Of a stretch of 39,027 nt of DNA, positions 25,616-32,902 are shown piece by piece. Every line of letters begins with the position of its first letter. Positions within the stretch are counted from its first letter, which is position 1. Origin of the DNA: an uncultured Ruminococcus sp. (GTDB lineage Bacteria; Bacillota; Clostridia; Oscillospirales; Ruminococcaceae); contig CANPYF010000002.1 of the NCBI GenBank assembly GCA_947587925.1, forward strand, positions 1 through 39,027. The letters run 5' to 3'. The notes under the pieces are model-generated. The model did no database searches, was not told where the DNA came from, and saw only the letters and a list, made by a program, of their open reading frames with translations. Made by a program: the position numbers and the translations under genes.

Positions 25616-26725
25616 TCACTCCTTGGGAAGTCTTACGGGAAGAACGAGATAGATATAATTTTCATCATTTACGGGTACTATCTTCATAGGGTGAAGACTG
25701 CCGCTAAGCTGTATTTTTACCTTTTCATCAGTAACGGCTTTGAGCGGGTCGAGAAAATATCTGCATTTAAAGCCTATCTCTACGGGACTTCCCGTCATAT
25801 CGGCGTCTATCTCGTCATACACCTTTCCGAGCGAAGCCGTGTTGCATTTTATTTTTACCTGTCCGTCGGCAAATGTGCAGCGAACGGGACTGGGGCTTTT
25901 TTCGCTTATAAGCAGCAGGCAACGCTCAAGCGAATCTATCAGCTTGCTGCGGCTGACGATCATTTCGGTCGAACAGTTGCTCGGTATCGCGCTTTTATAC
26001 GGGTGGAACTCGCCCTCCAGAAGTCTGGAATTTACCAGATATCCGCCTATTTCAAAGATAATATGTTTTTCCGACAAAAACATTGAGCAGATCTCGTTTT
26101 CATCATCACTGAGCAGCTTTGCTGCTTCTTCAAGATTTTTTGCGGGAACTACGAAGCTGACGCTTTTATCGTAATTGACAGGCTCTCTGCGTACCGCAAG
26201 GCGGTAGCCGTCTATCGCCGCAATGGTAAGCTGCGAATTTTCTATCTCAAAAAGTTCGCCTTTAAGTATCGGCTTGTTATCCAGCTGAGAAGCCGCAAAT
26301 TTGGTCTGCAATATCATATTTTTGAGTACCGCCTGCGGTATCTTTATCTCATTGCCGGGATTTTTTTCGGGCAGCACGGGGTATTCGTCCGCGTCCGACG
26401 CATTCATATTATACGAAGTCGCTCCGCTTTCGATAGTTATGATATTATTTTCGGTTACCTCTATCATCAGATCGCCTGACGGCATTTTTCTTACCATTTC
26501 GCCGAAAAGCTTGCTGTTAGCCACAAAGCTTCCGCTTTCGGAAGATCTGACCGACAGAGTAGTCCTTATTCCGAGCTGAAGATCATAGCCGGTAAGTTCA
26601 AGGCTGTTTTCGTTAAGTACAAAGCGTATCCCTTCAAGTATCTTATATGCCGTTCTGTCAGCGACTGCCTTTGAAACATTCGCCACGGCGTCCGATATGG
26701 TTTTCTGATCGCAAACAAATCTCAT
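25616..26725 (-). CDS. dnaN: DNA polymerase III beta subunit (sliding clamp)
   Basis: A 369-residue ring-forming processivity clamp. It opens with MRFVCDQKTISDAVANVSKAV and shows the three repeated clamp domains; it closes with HPMKIVPVNDENYIYLVLPVRLPKE, a typical C-terminal arm. It is the first gene of the dnaN-yaaA-recF-remB-gyrB-YcxB-gyrA series. GGAG lies 10 bases before the ATG. No clear promoter was found directly upstream; the gap to dnaA contains a 16-bp duplication, a family C repeat and the likely origin. Confidence 0.96.
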   Translation of the reverse strand: MRFVCDQKTISDAVANVSKAVADRTAYKILEGIRFVLNENSLELTGYDLQLGIRTTLSVRSSESGSFVANSKLFGEMVRKMPSGDLMIEVTENNIITIESGATSYNMNASDADEYPVLPEKNPGNEIKIPQAVLKNMILQTKFAASQLDNKPILKGELFEIENSQLTIAAIDGYRLAVRREPVNYDKSVSFVVPAKNLEEAAKLLSDDENEICSMFLSEKHIIFEIGGYLVNSRLLEGEFHPYKSAIPSNCSTEMIVSRSKLIDSLERCLLLISEKSPSPVRCTFADGQVKIKCNTASLGKVYDEIDADMTGSPVEIGFKCRYFLDPLKAVTDEKVKIQLSGSLHPMKIVPVNDENYIYLVLPVRLPKE

Positions 26726-26757
26726 TTTTATTTACTCCGTTTCTGCAAAATATAGTC

Positions 26758-26789
26758 ATGGTCGTTCCGGAAGATGGGCGTTCCGGAAG
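26758..26789. repeat. 16-bp tandem duplication before dnaN
   Basis: ATGGTCGTTCCGGAAG (26758-26773) is followed at once by ATGGGCGTTCCGGAAG (26774-26789), one mismatch. Each unit contains the palindrome TTCCGGAA. The right unit touches the family C element. It lies 33-64 bases upstream of the dnaN start. Confidence 0.8.
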
Positions 26790-26987
26790 TTAGAACGCCG
26801 CACTATTAAAAATAATAGCGCTTGCTTTTAAGAAATAAGAAGTTAGAGGTCTGAACTTCGTTCAGACGGGAGGCGCCTGCGGCGCAAGATCTTTATTGTT
26901 TAGTCCGTTTTTATAACTTTTTTCTTGCTTCTTATCTCTAAAACTCTTGTTTTTTTAAAATTAATTTTTTTAAATTAAATTCCGTGT
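26784..26987 (+). repeat. Dispersed repeat, family C, copy 1
   Basis: Shares with 36928-37152, in order: GAAGTTAGAACGCCGCAC, CTATTA...TAATAGCGCTTGCTTTTAAGA, the hairpin GTCTGAAC-TTC-GTTCAGAC, GGCGCC-TGC-GGCGC, an AT-rich stretch with ACTTTTTTCTTG and AAA(A)CTCTTGTTT, and the end AAATTCCGTG. The left terminal repeat is missing and is replaced by the 16-bp duplication, so only the right end is recognisable. Confidence 0.8.
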
Positions 26988-26997
26988 GTGCGTTCAA

Positions 26998-27277
26998 AGC
27001 ATTTTTTACATTTCAACAGTGCGAACATTTATCGCTTAAAGCATCTTCACATTTTTCTTTTTATTATAAAAAAATAATATATTTATTTTTATTAGTATTA
27101 TTATAGTGAGTTGAAAACTGCAAAAACTGCCGTCAGCCCTTTATTTTCAAGGCTTTAAAATTCGTCATATATTCAAAAAGTTTTCAGCGCTTTCAACACT
27201 TATTTGCAAAAGGGGGTAAAAGCTGTTGAAAATGTGAAAAAACGGTTTGTTGAATGCTGAAAAAAATGTTGAAAACT
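26998..27277. other. Probable chromosomal replication origin (oriC)
   Basis: The gap between dnaA and dnaN, a common place for oriC. A block at about 27050-27107 is almost pure A+T. Around it are repeated 9-mers: TGTTGAAAA at 27224-27232 and 27267-27275, ATTTCAACA at 27010-27018, CTTTCAACA at 27190-27198, AGTTGAAAA at 27109-27117, and TGTTGAATG at 27248-27256. They resemble the DnaA box TGTGGATAA with two changes. I saw no canonical TTATCCACA here or in the dnaA-rpmH gap. The two perfect copies are 43 bases apart. Confidence 0.6.
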
Positions 27278-28609
27278 TCAGCCGGATTCTTTAAGGTTTT
27301 TGATAATGTCATTTACCGTATCCTTAAAGTCGCTGTTGGTCTGCATTCTTTTTACAACATCCTGATAATGAATGGTCATTGTCGAATGGTTTTTATTAAG
27401 CTCCGCGCCTATCTGCGTATAGGTAAGCCCTTTGAGTTCCTTCATCAGGTAGATAGTCACCTTTCTTGCCAGCGAGATACCCGCGTGCCTATTCTGCGAA
27501 AGAATATCTTCGGGAGTGGTATGGAAGGTATTAGCCACCTCCGCGACTATTCTTTCATTTGTTATTTCAGACGGCTGATTTTCTATCATGATCTCTTTTA
27601 TAACGCGCTGTACCATCGGAACGGACGGCGATTCGTTGGTATAAAGGGTAAGAGCCTTTATTTTGTTGATAGTACCCTCAAGCTGTCTGATATTTGTCTT
27701 GATCTTTTCGGCTATGAGCCTTGCAAGGTTATCGGAGATCTGAAGATCGAGCTGCTGAGCCTTATATTTAACGATAGCCATTCTCGTTTCAAAATCGGGC
27801 GGCTGGATATCCACCTGCATTCCGAGCATAAAGCGAGAGCGTATGCGGTTTTCAAGTTTTGATATTTTGCTCGGCGCGATATCCGAAGTAAGCACTATCT
27901 GCTTGCCCGCGTTATACAGATCGTTAAAGGTATGGAAAAATTCCTCCTGCACGGCTTCTTTGTTTATTATGAACTGGATATCGTCGATAAGCAGGTAATC
28001 GGCGCTGCGGTATTTGTTATGAAATTCCGTTGTGCTTCTTTCGGCGAGGGCGAGAACAAATTCATTTGTAAAATTTTCCGTTGTTGTATATATCAGGTTA
28101 AGTTCCGGATATTTTTGTTTAACTCTCGCTTCGATAGCCTTCATAAGGTGAGTTTTGCCCAGTCCCGAATCACCGTAGATAAACAGCGGATTGAACATAT
28201 TTGCCGAATCCGTGCCGCCGTCAGGTTTATTTGCCACCGCTATGGAGCAGGCGTAAGCAAGTTCGTTAGACTTACCCTTTATGAAGTTTTCAAACGTCAG
28301 CTTGTCCTGCGTTATCGGCACAGTCTCAGGCATCTGCGGAGCTTCCTCTTTTGATTTTATCCTGATATTCACCTCAACGGGAAAACCCATTACGTTTTCA
28401 AAAGCTTCTTTTATATATGCGCCGTAATTTAAAAGCACGGTCTGTTTAGTGAACTCATTTTCTGTCAAAAGCACGGCGGTATTATTTTCAAATTTATAAG
28501 GCTCAAGCACTGCGAGCCAACTTTTATAGCCGACCTCGCTGATATTCGGCATATCGTAAAGATATTTCAAAACGCTGTCAAAGACGTCTCTAAAAGAATC
28601 CATCGGCAT
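27278..28609 (-). CDS. dnaA: Chromosomal replication initiator DnaA
   Basis: A 443-residue AAA+ initiator. Domain I is at about 1-85. Walker A is GDSGLGKTHLM (146-156) and Walker B is LLIDDIQF (206-213); the DnaA-specific sensor region and SRFMLGMQVDIQPPD are present. The DNA-binding domain IV (about 345-443) has ARKVTIYLMKELKGLTYTQIG, but the recognition signature reads NKNHSTMTIHYQDV (NHST at 407-410) in place of the usual GRDHTTV(I/L)HA. GAAAGGAAAGG precedes the ATG at 28609. The gene has its own promoter and a short leader with a hairpin (AGCCG ... CGGCT, about 28637-28661). It stands apart from dnaN by 552 bases. Confidence 0.97.
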   Translation of the reverse strand: MPMDSFRDVFDSVLKYLYDMPNISEVGYKSWLAVLEPYKFENNTAVLLTENEFTKQTVLLNYGAYIKEAFENVMGFPVEVNIRIKSKEEAPQMPETVPITQDKLTFENFIKGKSNELAYACSIAVANKPDGGTDSANMFNPLFIYGDSGLGKTHLMKAIEARVKQKYPELNLIYTTTENFTNEFVLALAERSTTEFHNKYRSADYLLIDDIQFIINKEAVQEEFFHTFNDLYNAGKQIVLTSDIAPSKISKLENRIRSRFMLGMQVDIQPPDFETRMAIVKYKAQQLDLQISDNLARLIAEKIKTNIRQLEGTINKIKALTLYTNESPSVPMVQRVIKEIMIENQPSEITNERIVAEVANTFHTTPEDILSQNRHAGISLARKVTIYLMKELKGLTYTQIGAELNKNHSTMTIHYQDVVKRMQTNSDFKDTVNDIIKNLKESG

Positions 28610-28671
28610 TAAAACCTTTCCTTTCGTTAGCGGATAGAGCCGCGAATTTTTATCACGGCTATCTATAATAT

Positions 28672-28700
28672 ATTATAACATATAATCTAAAAAATTTCAA
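28672..28700 (-). promoter_or_regulatory. Promoter of dnaA
   Basis: On the minus strand: TTGAAA (28700-28695), a 17-base spacer and TATAAT (28677-28672). A 12-bp perfect hairpin, AGTTTTTGAACG/CGTTCAAAAACT, lies just upstream at 28712-28742 and shares its stem with the hairpin at 9558-9586. Confidence 0.82.
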
Positions 28701-28801
28701 GTCTTTTTTTTAGTTTTTGAACGGCGAAGACGTTCAAAAACTGAATGTGCAAAGGAGTATCAAAAGTAAAAGCATTATTCATCTCGAAAAGGGGCATACT
28801 G

Positions 28802-29010
28802 CCCCCTCTCCCACGGGATGAGGGGGTATAGGCAAGGGGGCGGGGTCTGACGTTAGTTTGAGCTTTTCAGTTGCTTTGAGCTTTGCTCAAAGCAAGGCGC
28901 ACCCCGCCCTGAAATTCGCCGAAGGCGAATTTCCCAAACAATAGTATTAGGGGTTTGGGGAGAGTTAAAATCGTCGCGTCAGCGACCACCTTTTTATTCA
29001 AGCTCTGATT
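28802..29010 (+). repeat. Family B repeat, copy 3, interrupted by a family A copy
   Basis: The left part (CCCCCTCTCCCACGGGATGAGGGGG, link TATAGGCAAG) and the right part (AGGGGTTTGGGG, TTAAAATC, hairpin GTCGC-GTCA-GCGAC, CACCTTTTT, AAGCTCTGAT) match family B. In the middle, in place of the left arm of the second B hairpin, is a family A segment (28836-28947): stem GGGCGGGG/CCCCGCCC with a nested GCTTTGAGC-TTT-GCTCAAAGC, then CTGAAATTCGCC-GAA-GGCGAATTTCCCAAAC. It lies in the divergent gap between dnaA and rpmH. Confidence 0.75.
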
Positions 29011-29070
29011 AGAGTATAATCATCTTCTCCCACTCATAGATAAATTAAAAAAATAAAAACTTGTTTTTTA

Positions 29071-29254
29071 GACGACAGAAGACAGAAGACAGACGAAGAC
29101 GACAGACAGAAAGACATTTACCGCATTATTTCTTTTTCTTCTTCTTCTATAAATATAACTTTTACTTTTACCTTTACTTTGTCTTTGTCTTTTTCTTCTA
29201 CATTAACCTTTACTTTTACTTTTACTTCTTCTTTATCTTCTTCTTCTTCTTTAT
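29071..29254. repeat. Strand-asymmetric low-complexity tracts between dnaA and rpmH
   Basis: Positions 29071-29115 contain no T at all and are built from GACAGAA/GACGA-like units. Positions about 29129-29253 are almost pure pyrimidine plus A, made of CTTTTA and CTTCTT units, with very little G. No gene is supported here; the translated product would be a Phe/Tyr homopolymer-like stretch. Confidence 0.8.
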
Positions 29255-29255
29255 A

Positions 29256-29340
29256 GTAGCTTTTGGTAGCCGTTGGTAGGCTGTGGTAGGTTTTCGTAGG
29301 CTGTGGTAGGTTTTCGTAACTTTTGGTAGGCTGTGGTATA
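29256..29340 (+). repeat. Eight tandem 10-bp GTAG-units
   Basis: Units from 29256: gtagcttttg, gtagccgttg, gtaggctgtg, gtaggttttc, gtaggctgtg, gtaggttttc, gtaacttttg, gtaggctgtg, then gtata. Every unit starts with GTA at an exact 10-base step. The central four units are two exact copies of a 20-base repeat. Confidence 0.9.
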
Positions 29341-29341
29341 C

Positions 29342-29548
29342 CGGGCGGACCTTTTCAAGAGATATGACTTTTACGTTGTGGCGTCCGCCCTGAATGTTTT
29401 CCGTCTGAGCGCAGCTCAGACCGAGGTCAAAGACCTCAATGCCGCTTACGCGTCACCGAAAAATTTCCCAAACGGTTGTTACCCTTCTTTTGTGAATTTA
29501 ATAAAAATGTTCGTACCATATTACGTTTTTGTGATAACAACATTAAAC
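29342..29548 (+). repeat. Dispersed intergenic repeat, family A, copy 5
   Basis: Stem GGGCGGAC/GTCCGCCC replaces the GGGCGGGG/CCCCGCCC of other copies, keeping pairing. A nested insertion follows: GTCTGAGC-GCA-GCTCAGAC, GAGGTC-AAA-GACCTC, AATGCCGCTTACGCGTCACC, TTCCCAAACG; then TTTTGTGAATTTA and GTTCGTACCATATTACG. It ends about 38 bases before the rpmH promoter. Confidence 0.72.
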
Positions 29549-29585
29549 TAAATAAAAAATAAATGTAAAAAAAATGTTAATACGA

Positions 29586-29615
29586 TTGACAACACGTTCG
29601 CTTTTATTGTATAAT
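29586..29615 (+). promoter_or_regulatory. Promoter of rpmH
   Basis: TTGACA (29586-29591), an 18-base spacer and TATAAT (29610-29615). The ~80-base leader contains complementary segments (GAGGTC ... GACCT; CTCTC ... GAGAG) and then GGAGG before the ATG. Confidence 0.85.
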
Positions 29616-29703
29616 TGTATATTGCAGAGGTCTTTTCTCTCGGTCTTTTTTTATAGATCGGTACGACCTGAGAGTTTCTATTTTTTGTTTGGAGGGAAAT
29701 GTA

Positions 29704-29838
29704 ATGAAAAGAACTTATCAGCCTAAAAAGCTTACCAGAAAAAAGGTACACGGCTTTATGAAAAGAATGTCTACCAAGAACGGAAGAAAGGTTCTTGCAA
29801 GAAGAAGAGCTAAGGGCAGAGCAAGACTTAGCTATTGA
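29704..29838 (+). CDS. rpmH: 50S ribosomal protein L34
   Basis: A 44-residue protein translated directly from the sequence: it begins [20 protein letters not shown] and ends [12 protein letters not shown], with TGA at 29836-29838. This is the full L34 family length, and Lys/Arg make up a large share, as expected for a large-subunit rRNA-binding protein. GGAGG (29691-29695) precedes the ATG. It is the first gene of rpmH-rnpA-yidD-yidC-khpB, divergent from dnaA, as in most bacteria of this phylum. Confidence 0.97.
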   Translation: MKRTYQPKKLTRKKVHGFMKRMSTKNGRKVLARRRAKGRARLSY

Positions 29839-29950
29839 TCTTTTGCGTTCATGACGTACACGACCTTATACCAAGTTTTGTAAAGGCTTGTATATGGTCG
29901 TGATTCTTTATGAGCGTGATAAGGTATAAAAGGCTGTTTTGAGGTGCAAT

Positions 29951-30295
29951 ATGCTGTTTAGCGTCACAATTAAGGATAATAAGTCGTTTTCAAACTGCTT
30001 TAAAAAAGGAAAATGGTGCGCCTGTGCTTTTGTTACCGCTTATTTTTTGCCTAATTCTCAGCCGTTTAACAGAATAGGCATAAGCGTTTCCAAAAAGATC
30101 GGCGGGGCTGTTGAACGTAACCGCGCTAAAAGAATTATCCGCGCCGCATACAGACTGTGTGAAAATAATATACCTATCGGGTATGATATAATTTTTGCCG
30201 CACGCGTCGCCATTAACGGTAAAAAAACTCAGGATATTGAGTATTTTATCAATAAAAGACTGATAGCTAAGATAAATGAGCAGGCTGAAAAATGA
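29951..30295 (+). CDS. rnpA: Ribonuclease P protein component
   Basis: A 114-residue protein subunit of RNase P, which removes the 5' leader of pre-tRNAs. The core signature is RIGISVSKKIGGAVERNRAKRIIRAAYR (about residues 46-73), with the RNR motif that contacts the RNA. GAGGTG (29941-29946) sets the start at ATG 29951; an in-frame TTG at 29939 lies before the ribosome-binding site. The end overlaps the yidD start by ATGA. The 112-base gap after rpmH contains complementary GACGTACACGACC/GGTCGTGATTC stretches that may form a structure. Confidence 0.94.
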   Translation: MLFSVTIKDNKSFSNCFKKGKWCACAFVTAYFLPNSQPFNRIGISVSKKIGGAVERNRAKRIIRAAYRLCENNIPIGYDIIFAARVAINGKKTQDIEYFINKRLIAKINEQAEK

Positions 30296-30558
30296 GAGAG
30301 TTTGCCATAAAACTTTTCAGTGCGCCGATATTATTTTACAGAAAATTCATAAGTCCTATGTTCGGCGCAAGGTGCAGATATTACCCCTCCTGCTCGGCTT
30401 ACGCGCTCGAGGCGCTTAAAAAGCATGGACCTATCGCGGGTATGCTGCTTGCGGTGTGGAGGATATTAAGATGCAATCCGTGGAGCGCGGGCGGAATAGA
30501 CCGCGTTCCCGATAAAATAACGACGGATTATTTGTTCGGAAGAAAAAGGAAAAAATAG
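30292..30558 (+). CDS. yidD: Membrane protein insertion efficiency factor YidD
   Basis: An 88-residue protein with the family's cysteine-containing core GARCRYYPSCSAYALEALKKHG (about residues 25-46) and the RCNPWSAGGIDRVPDK motif. An amphipathic N-terminal helix (FAIKLFSAPILFYRKFISP) suggests peripheral attachment to the inner side of the membrane, where it assists YidC-dependent insertion. It overlaps rnpA by four bases and ends 14 bases before yidC. Confidence 0.94.
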   Translation: MREFAIKLFSAPILFYRKFISPMFGARCRYYPSCSAYALEALKKHGPIAGMLLAVWRILRCNPWSAGGIDRVPDKITTDYLFGRKRKK

Positions 30559-30572
30559 GGAAAGGAAAAAAT

Positions 30573-31916
30573 ATGGGAATAATCGCCAAACCGTTCGGCT
30601 GGCTGATGAAGGGCTGCTATATGCTCGTAAAAAACTACGGACTTGCCCTTTTGATATTTACTTTGATAACAAGGATAATAACGCTGCCGGTATACATAAA
30701 GCAGCAGAAAAATACCGCCAGAATGAATATGCTTCAGCCCGAGATAGAAAAGCTGAAGAAAAAATACGGAAAAAATCAGGATAAGCTGAACGAAGAAATG
30801 ATGAAGGTGTACACCGAGGCAAACTATAACCCTATGTCAAGCTGTCTGCCTATGTTTATACCGCTTATCATCATCTATGCAATGATACCCGTTGTTTACG
30901 GTCCGCTTACTTATATTTCAAACGCCGATAAGGCGCAGATAAAAAGCGATTCGGCTTATCTGCAAAATGCTTACGCGATAAGCACGGAGGTAGATAAGGA
31001 CAAAAACAGCATTGAAACTATGCTTGAAGGCACGGCTGCCGATAAAAGAGCCGAGCAGCTTGAAAAGCTGCTTACAGACGAGGAAAAATATCCCGATTCC
31101 GCAAAGCTTTTAGGAAAGCTTACCGATGAGGAAAAGCAAAGGATAATAAATTCGTTTGCGGATTTTGAGGGACTGGATAAATTTATAACCAACGGCGATA
31201 ATTTTACGCAGAACCTTATGCGTTCAAGTTACGGACCGGAGGTACTGCTTTTCAATTTCCATTCAAAGGCGGACGGAAAGTATCTCGGCGTATTGAGTTC
31301 GAGCGTACAGGACGCTATAAAGGATTTTGATTATACCATGCTCGGACTGGAGCTTGGCAAGATACCCACTAAGTCGGACAACACTAAGTTTATACCCTAT
31401 GCGTCATTTATCATACAGATAATCAGTATGGTAATTTCTCAAATTTTTGCAAAGAAAAACAATCCTGCAATGAAAATGAGCATGGCTATGCTCATACCGC
31501 TGTTTTTGATGCCGCTCTTCTCATTGTGGATAGGCTTCAAATTCCCCTGCGCACTTGGTATATACTGGATATATTCGTCAGCATTCGCATTTGTACAGAC
31601 CATATTCCTTAATCTTATCTATACGCCCGCAAGAGTTCAGGCACTTGTTGATAAAGATATCAAAAAGCAAAAGGAAAAGAGAAAGAAAAAAGGTCCTTCC
31701 TTTATGGAAAGGGCTTTGGAGATACGAGACGAGCAGATGGCAGCGGCTAACGGACAGGCTCCCGCCGCTAAAAAGCGCGTTTATGCTGATGATGATGACG
31801 ACGAAAGTGATGTAAAGCTTACAAAGGCACAGCAAAAGGAACTTAACCGCAAAAAGCTCAACGAAGCGAGAAAACGTTACGCCGAAAAATACGGCGATGA
31901 ATATACGGAAGAATAA
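30573..31916 (+). CDS. yidC: Membrane protein insertase YidC/Oxa1 family, with enlarged loop
   Basis: A 447-residue insertase. Hydrophobic segments are at about 18-40 (with the groove arginine R34 in TRIITLPVYI), 91-113, 273-295, 303-321 and 325-349. The cytoplasmic hairpin (QQKNTARMNMLQPEIEKLKKKYG) follows the first. There is no lipoprotein signal of the Bacillus kind. Residues ~117-270 form a charged, helix-rich segment outside the membrane, much longer than the short loop found in most Firmicute YidC proteins. The C-terminal tail is strongly charged (DDDDESD; KAQQKELNRKK), suited to ribosome contact. Ribosome-binding site GGAAAGGA. It is preceded by yidD and followed 35 bases later by khpB. 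Confidence 0.93.
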   Translation: MGIIAKPFGWLMKGCYMLVKNYGLALLIFTLITRIITLPVYIKQQKNTARMNMLQPEIEKLKKKYGKNQDKLNEEMMKVYTEANYNPMSSCLPMFIPLIIIYAMIPVVYGPLTYISNADKAQIKSDSAYLQNAYAISTEVDKDKNSIETMLEGTAADKRAEQLEKLLTDEEKYPDSAKLLGKLTDEEKQRIINSFADFEGLDKFITNGDNFTQNLMRSSYGPEVLLFNFHSKADGKYLGVLSSSVQDAIKDFDYTMLGLELGKIPTKSDNTKFIPYASFIIQIISMVISQIFAKKNNPAMKMSMAMLIPLFLMPLFSLWIGFKFPCALGIYWIYSSAFAFVQTIFLNLIYTPARVQALVDKDIKKQKEKRKKKGPSFMERALEIRDEQMAAANGQAPAAKKRVYADDDDDESDVKLTKAQQKELNRKKLNEARKRYAEKYGDEYTEE

Positions 31917-31951
31917 CAGAGGACAAGAGGACAGAAAGGAATGATCGAAAA

Positions 31952-32737
31952 ATGAAACAAGTTTTTAATGCCGCATCTGTAGAGGAAGCAAAGGAAATGG
32001 CGGCGCGTGAGTTCGGAGCGGATATTGAAGCCATAAGCTTTAATGTTATTGAAGAACCTAAAAAGGGACTTTTCGGAAAGATCAAAGGCGAAGCCGTAGT
32101 AGAGGCTCAGTACGATCCGCCGACTAAGAAGGATATCTCGGTGGAGTATATCACTAAAGTGCTTGAACTTATAGGCGTAGAGGGTCTTAGCGTAGAAGCG
32201 CAGGACGCGGAAGAAGGTATAAGCGTTGAACTTAAAGGCGAAGGGATTGACGAGCTTATCGGAAAAAGAGGAGATCTGCTCGATTCACTGCAATATCTTT
32301 CCTCGCTTGTTTGCAACAAGTTAGACAGAAGCTATTTCAGGATAACCATAGACTGCAACGGATTCAGAGAGAGAAGAAAGGAAACGCTTGAAAGGCTTGC
32401 CGAAAAACTTGCCGCGAATGTCAAGAGAACGGGCAGGACGAGCGCGCTCGAGCCTATGAATCCTTATGAAAGGCGCATAATCCACGCGAAGATCTCCGAG
32501 ATAGAGGGCGTTACCTCAAAGTCGATAGGCGAAGAGCCTTACAGAAAGGTAATAATAAGCTCAACGGAAAAGAGACCCTATCGCGGCGGAAGAAGGTCGG
32601 GCGGCAGAAGAAACGACAACAGACGAATGAAGCCGCATTACGACATTACTACCAGCTTTGAAAAGGATTATAAAAAGCCCAAGCCCGAGGACGAAATGAA
32701 TCTCGGGTCGGGGTTATACGGTAAGATAGAATTTTGA
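31952..32737 (+). CDS. khpB: RNA-binding protein KhpB (Jag)
   Basis: A 261-residue protein with the three Jag regions: an N-terminal Jag-N domain (VEEAKEMAAREFGAD ... KKGLFGKIKGEA), a type II KH domain (about 75-150, with GKRGDLLDSLQYLSSLV), and an R3H domain (MNPYERRIIHAKISEIEGVTSKSIGEEPYRKVII). It binds RNA with KhpA and influences cell division and elongation in other Firmicutes. The Arg/Gly-rich segment GGRRSGGRRNDNRR is an extra basic tail. In many relatives mnmE, mnmG and rsmG follow; here an acetyltransferase follows instead, after a terminator. Confidence 0.93.
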   Translation: MKQVFNAASVEEAKEMAAREFGADIEAISFNVIEEPKKGLFGKIKGEAVVEAQYDPPTKKDISVEYITKVLELIGVEGLSVEAQDAEEGISVELKGEGIDELIGKRGDLLDSLQYLSSLVCNKLDRSYFRITIDCNGFRERRKETLERLAEKLAANVKRTGRTSALEPMNPYERRIIHAKISEIEGVTSKSIGEEPYRKVIISSTEKRPYRGGRRSGGRRNDNRRMKPHYDITTSFEKDYKKPKPEDEMNLGSGLYGKIEF

Positions 32738-32765
32738 TTTTTTAAAATTTTAATTTTAAAAAAGT

Positions 32766-32800
32766 ATCTCCCTTGCCTGCGGGTGAGGGAGATGATTTTT
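32766..32800 (+). terminator. Terminator after khpB
   Basis: Stem ATCTCCCT/AGGGAGAT (32766-32773 and 32786-32793), with further pairing GCC-TGC-GG inside, then ATTTTT. It closes the rpmH-khpB operon. Confidence 0.7.
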
Positions 32801-32902
32801 AAGTGCCGATACAAGGCATTATTTAATTTCAAGGATACGTTTCCATGAAATTTGATAAAAATAATTTATCCGATAAACAGAAGCCTATGAGGAGGGAAAA
32901 CC

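Noticed and set aside
29061-29279. 72-residue plus-strand ORF rich in Phe and Tyr
   Set aside because: It is produced by pyrimidine-rich low-complexity DNA and has no ribosome-binding site.
29256-29340. Possible CRISPR array
   Set aside because: Units are only 10 bp with no spacers, and no cas gene is present.
28610-29703. Origin in the dnaA-rpmH gap
   Set aside because: The gap is long but filled by repeats; I saw neither canonical DnaA boxes nor the TGTTGAAAA cluster there. It remains possible that part of it assists the origin.
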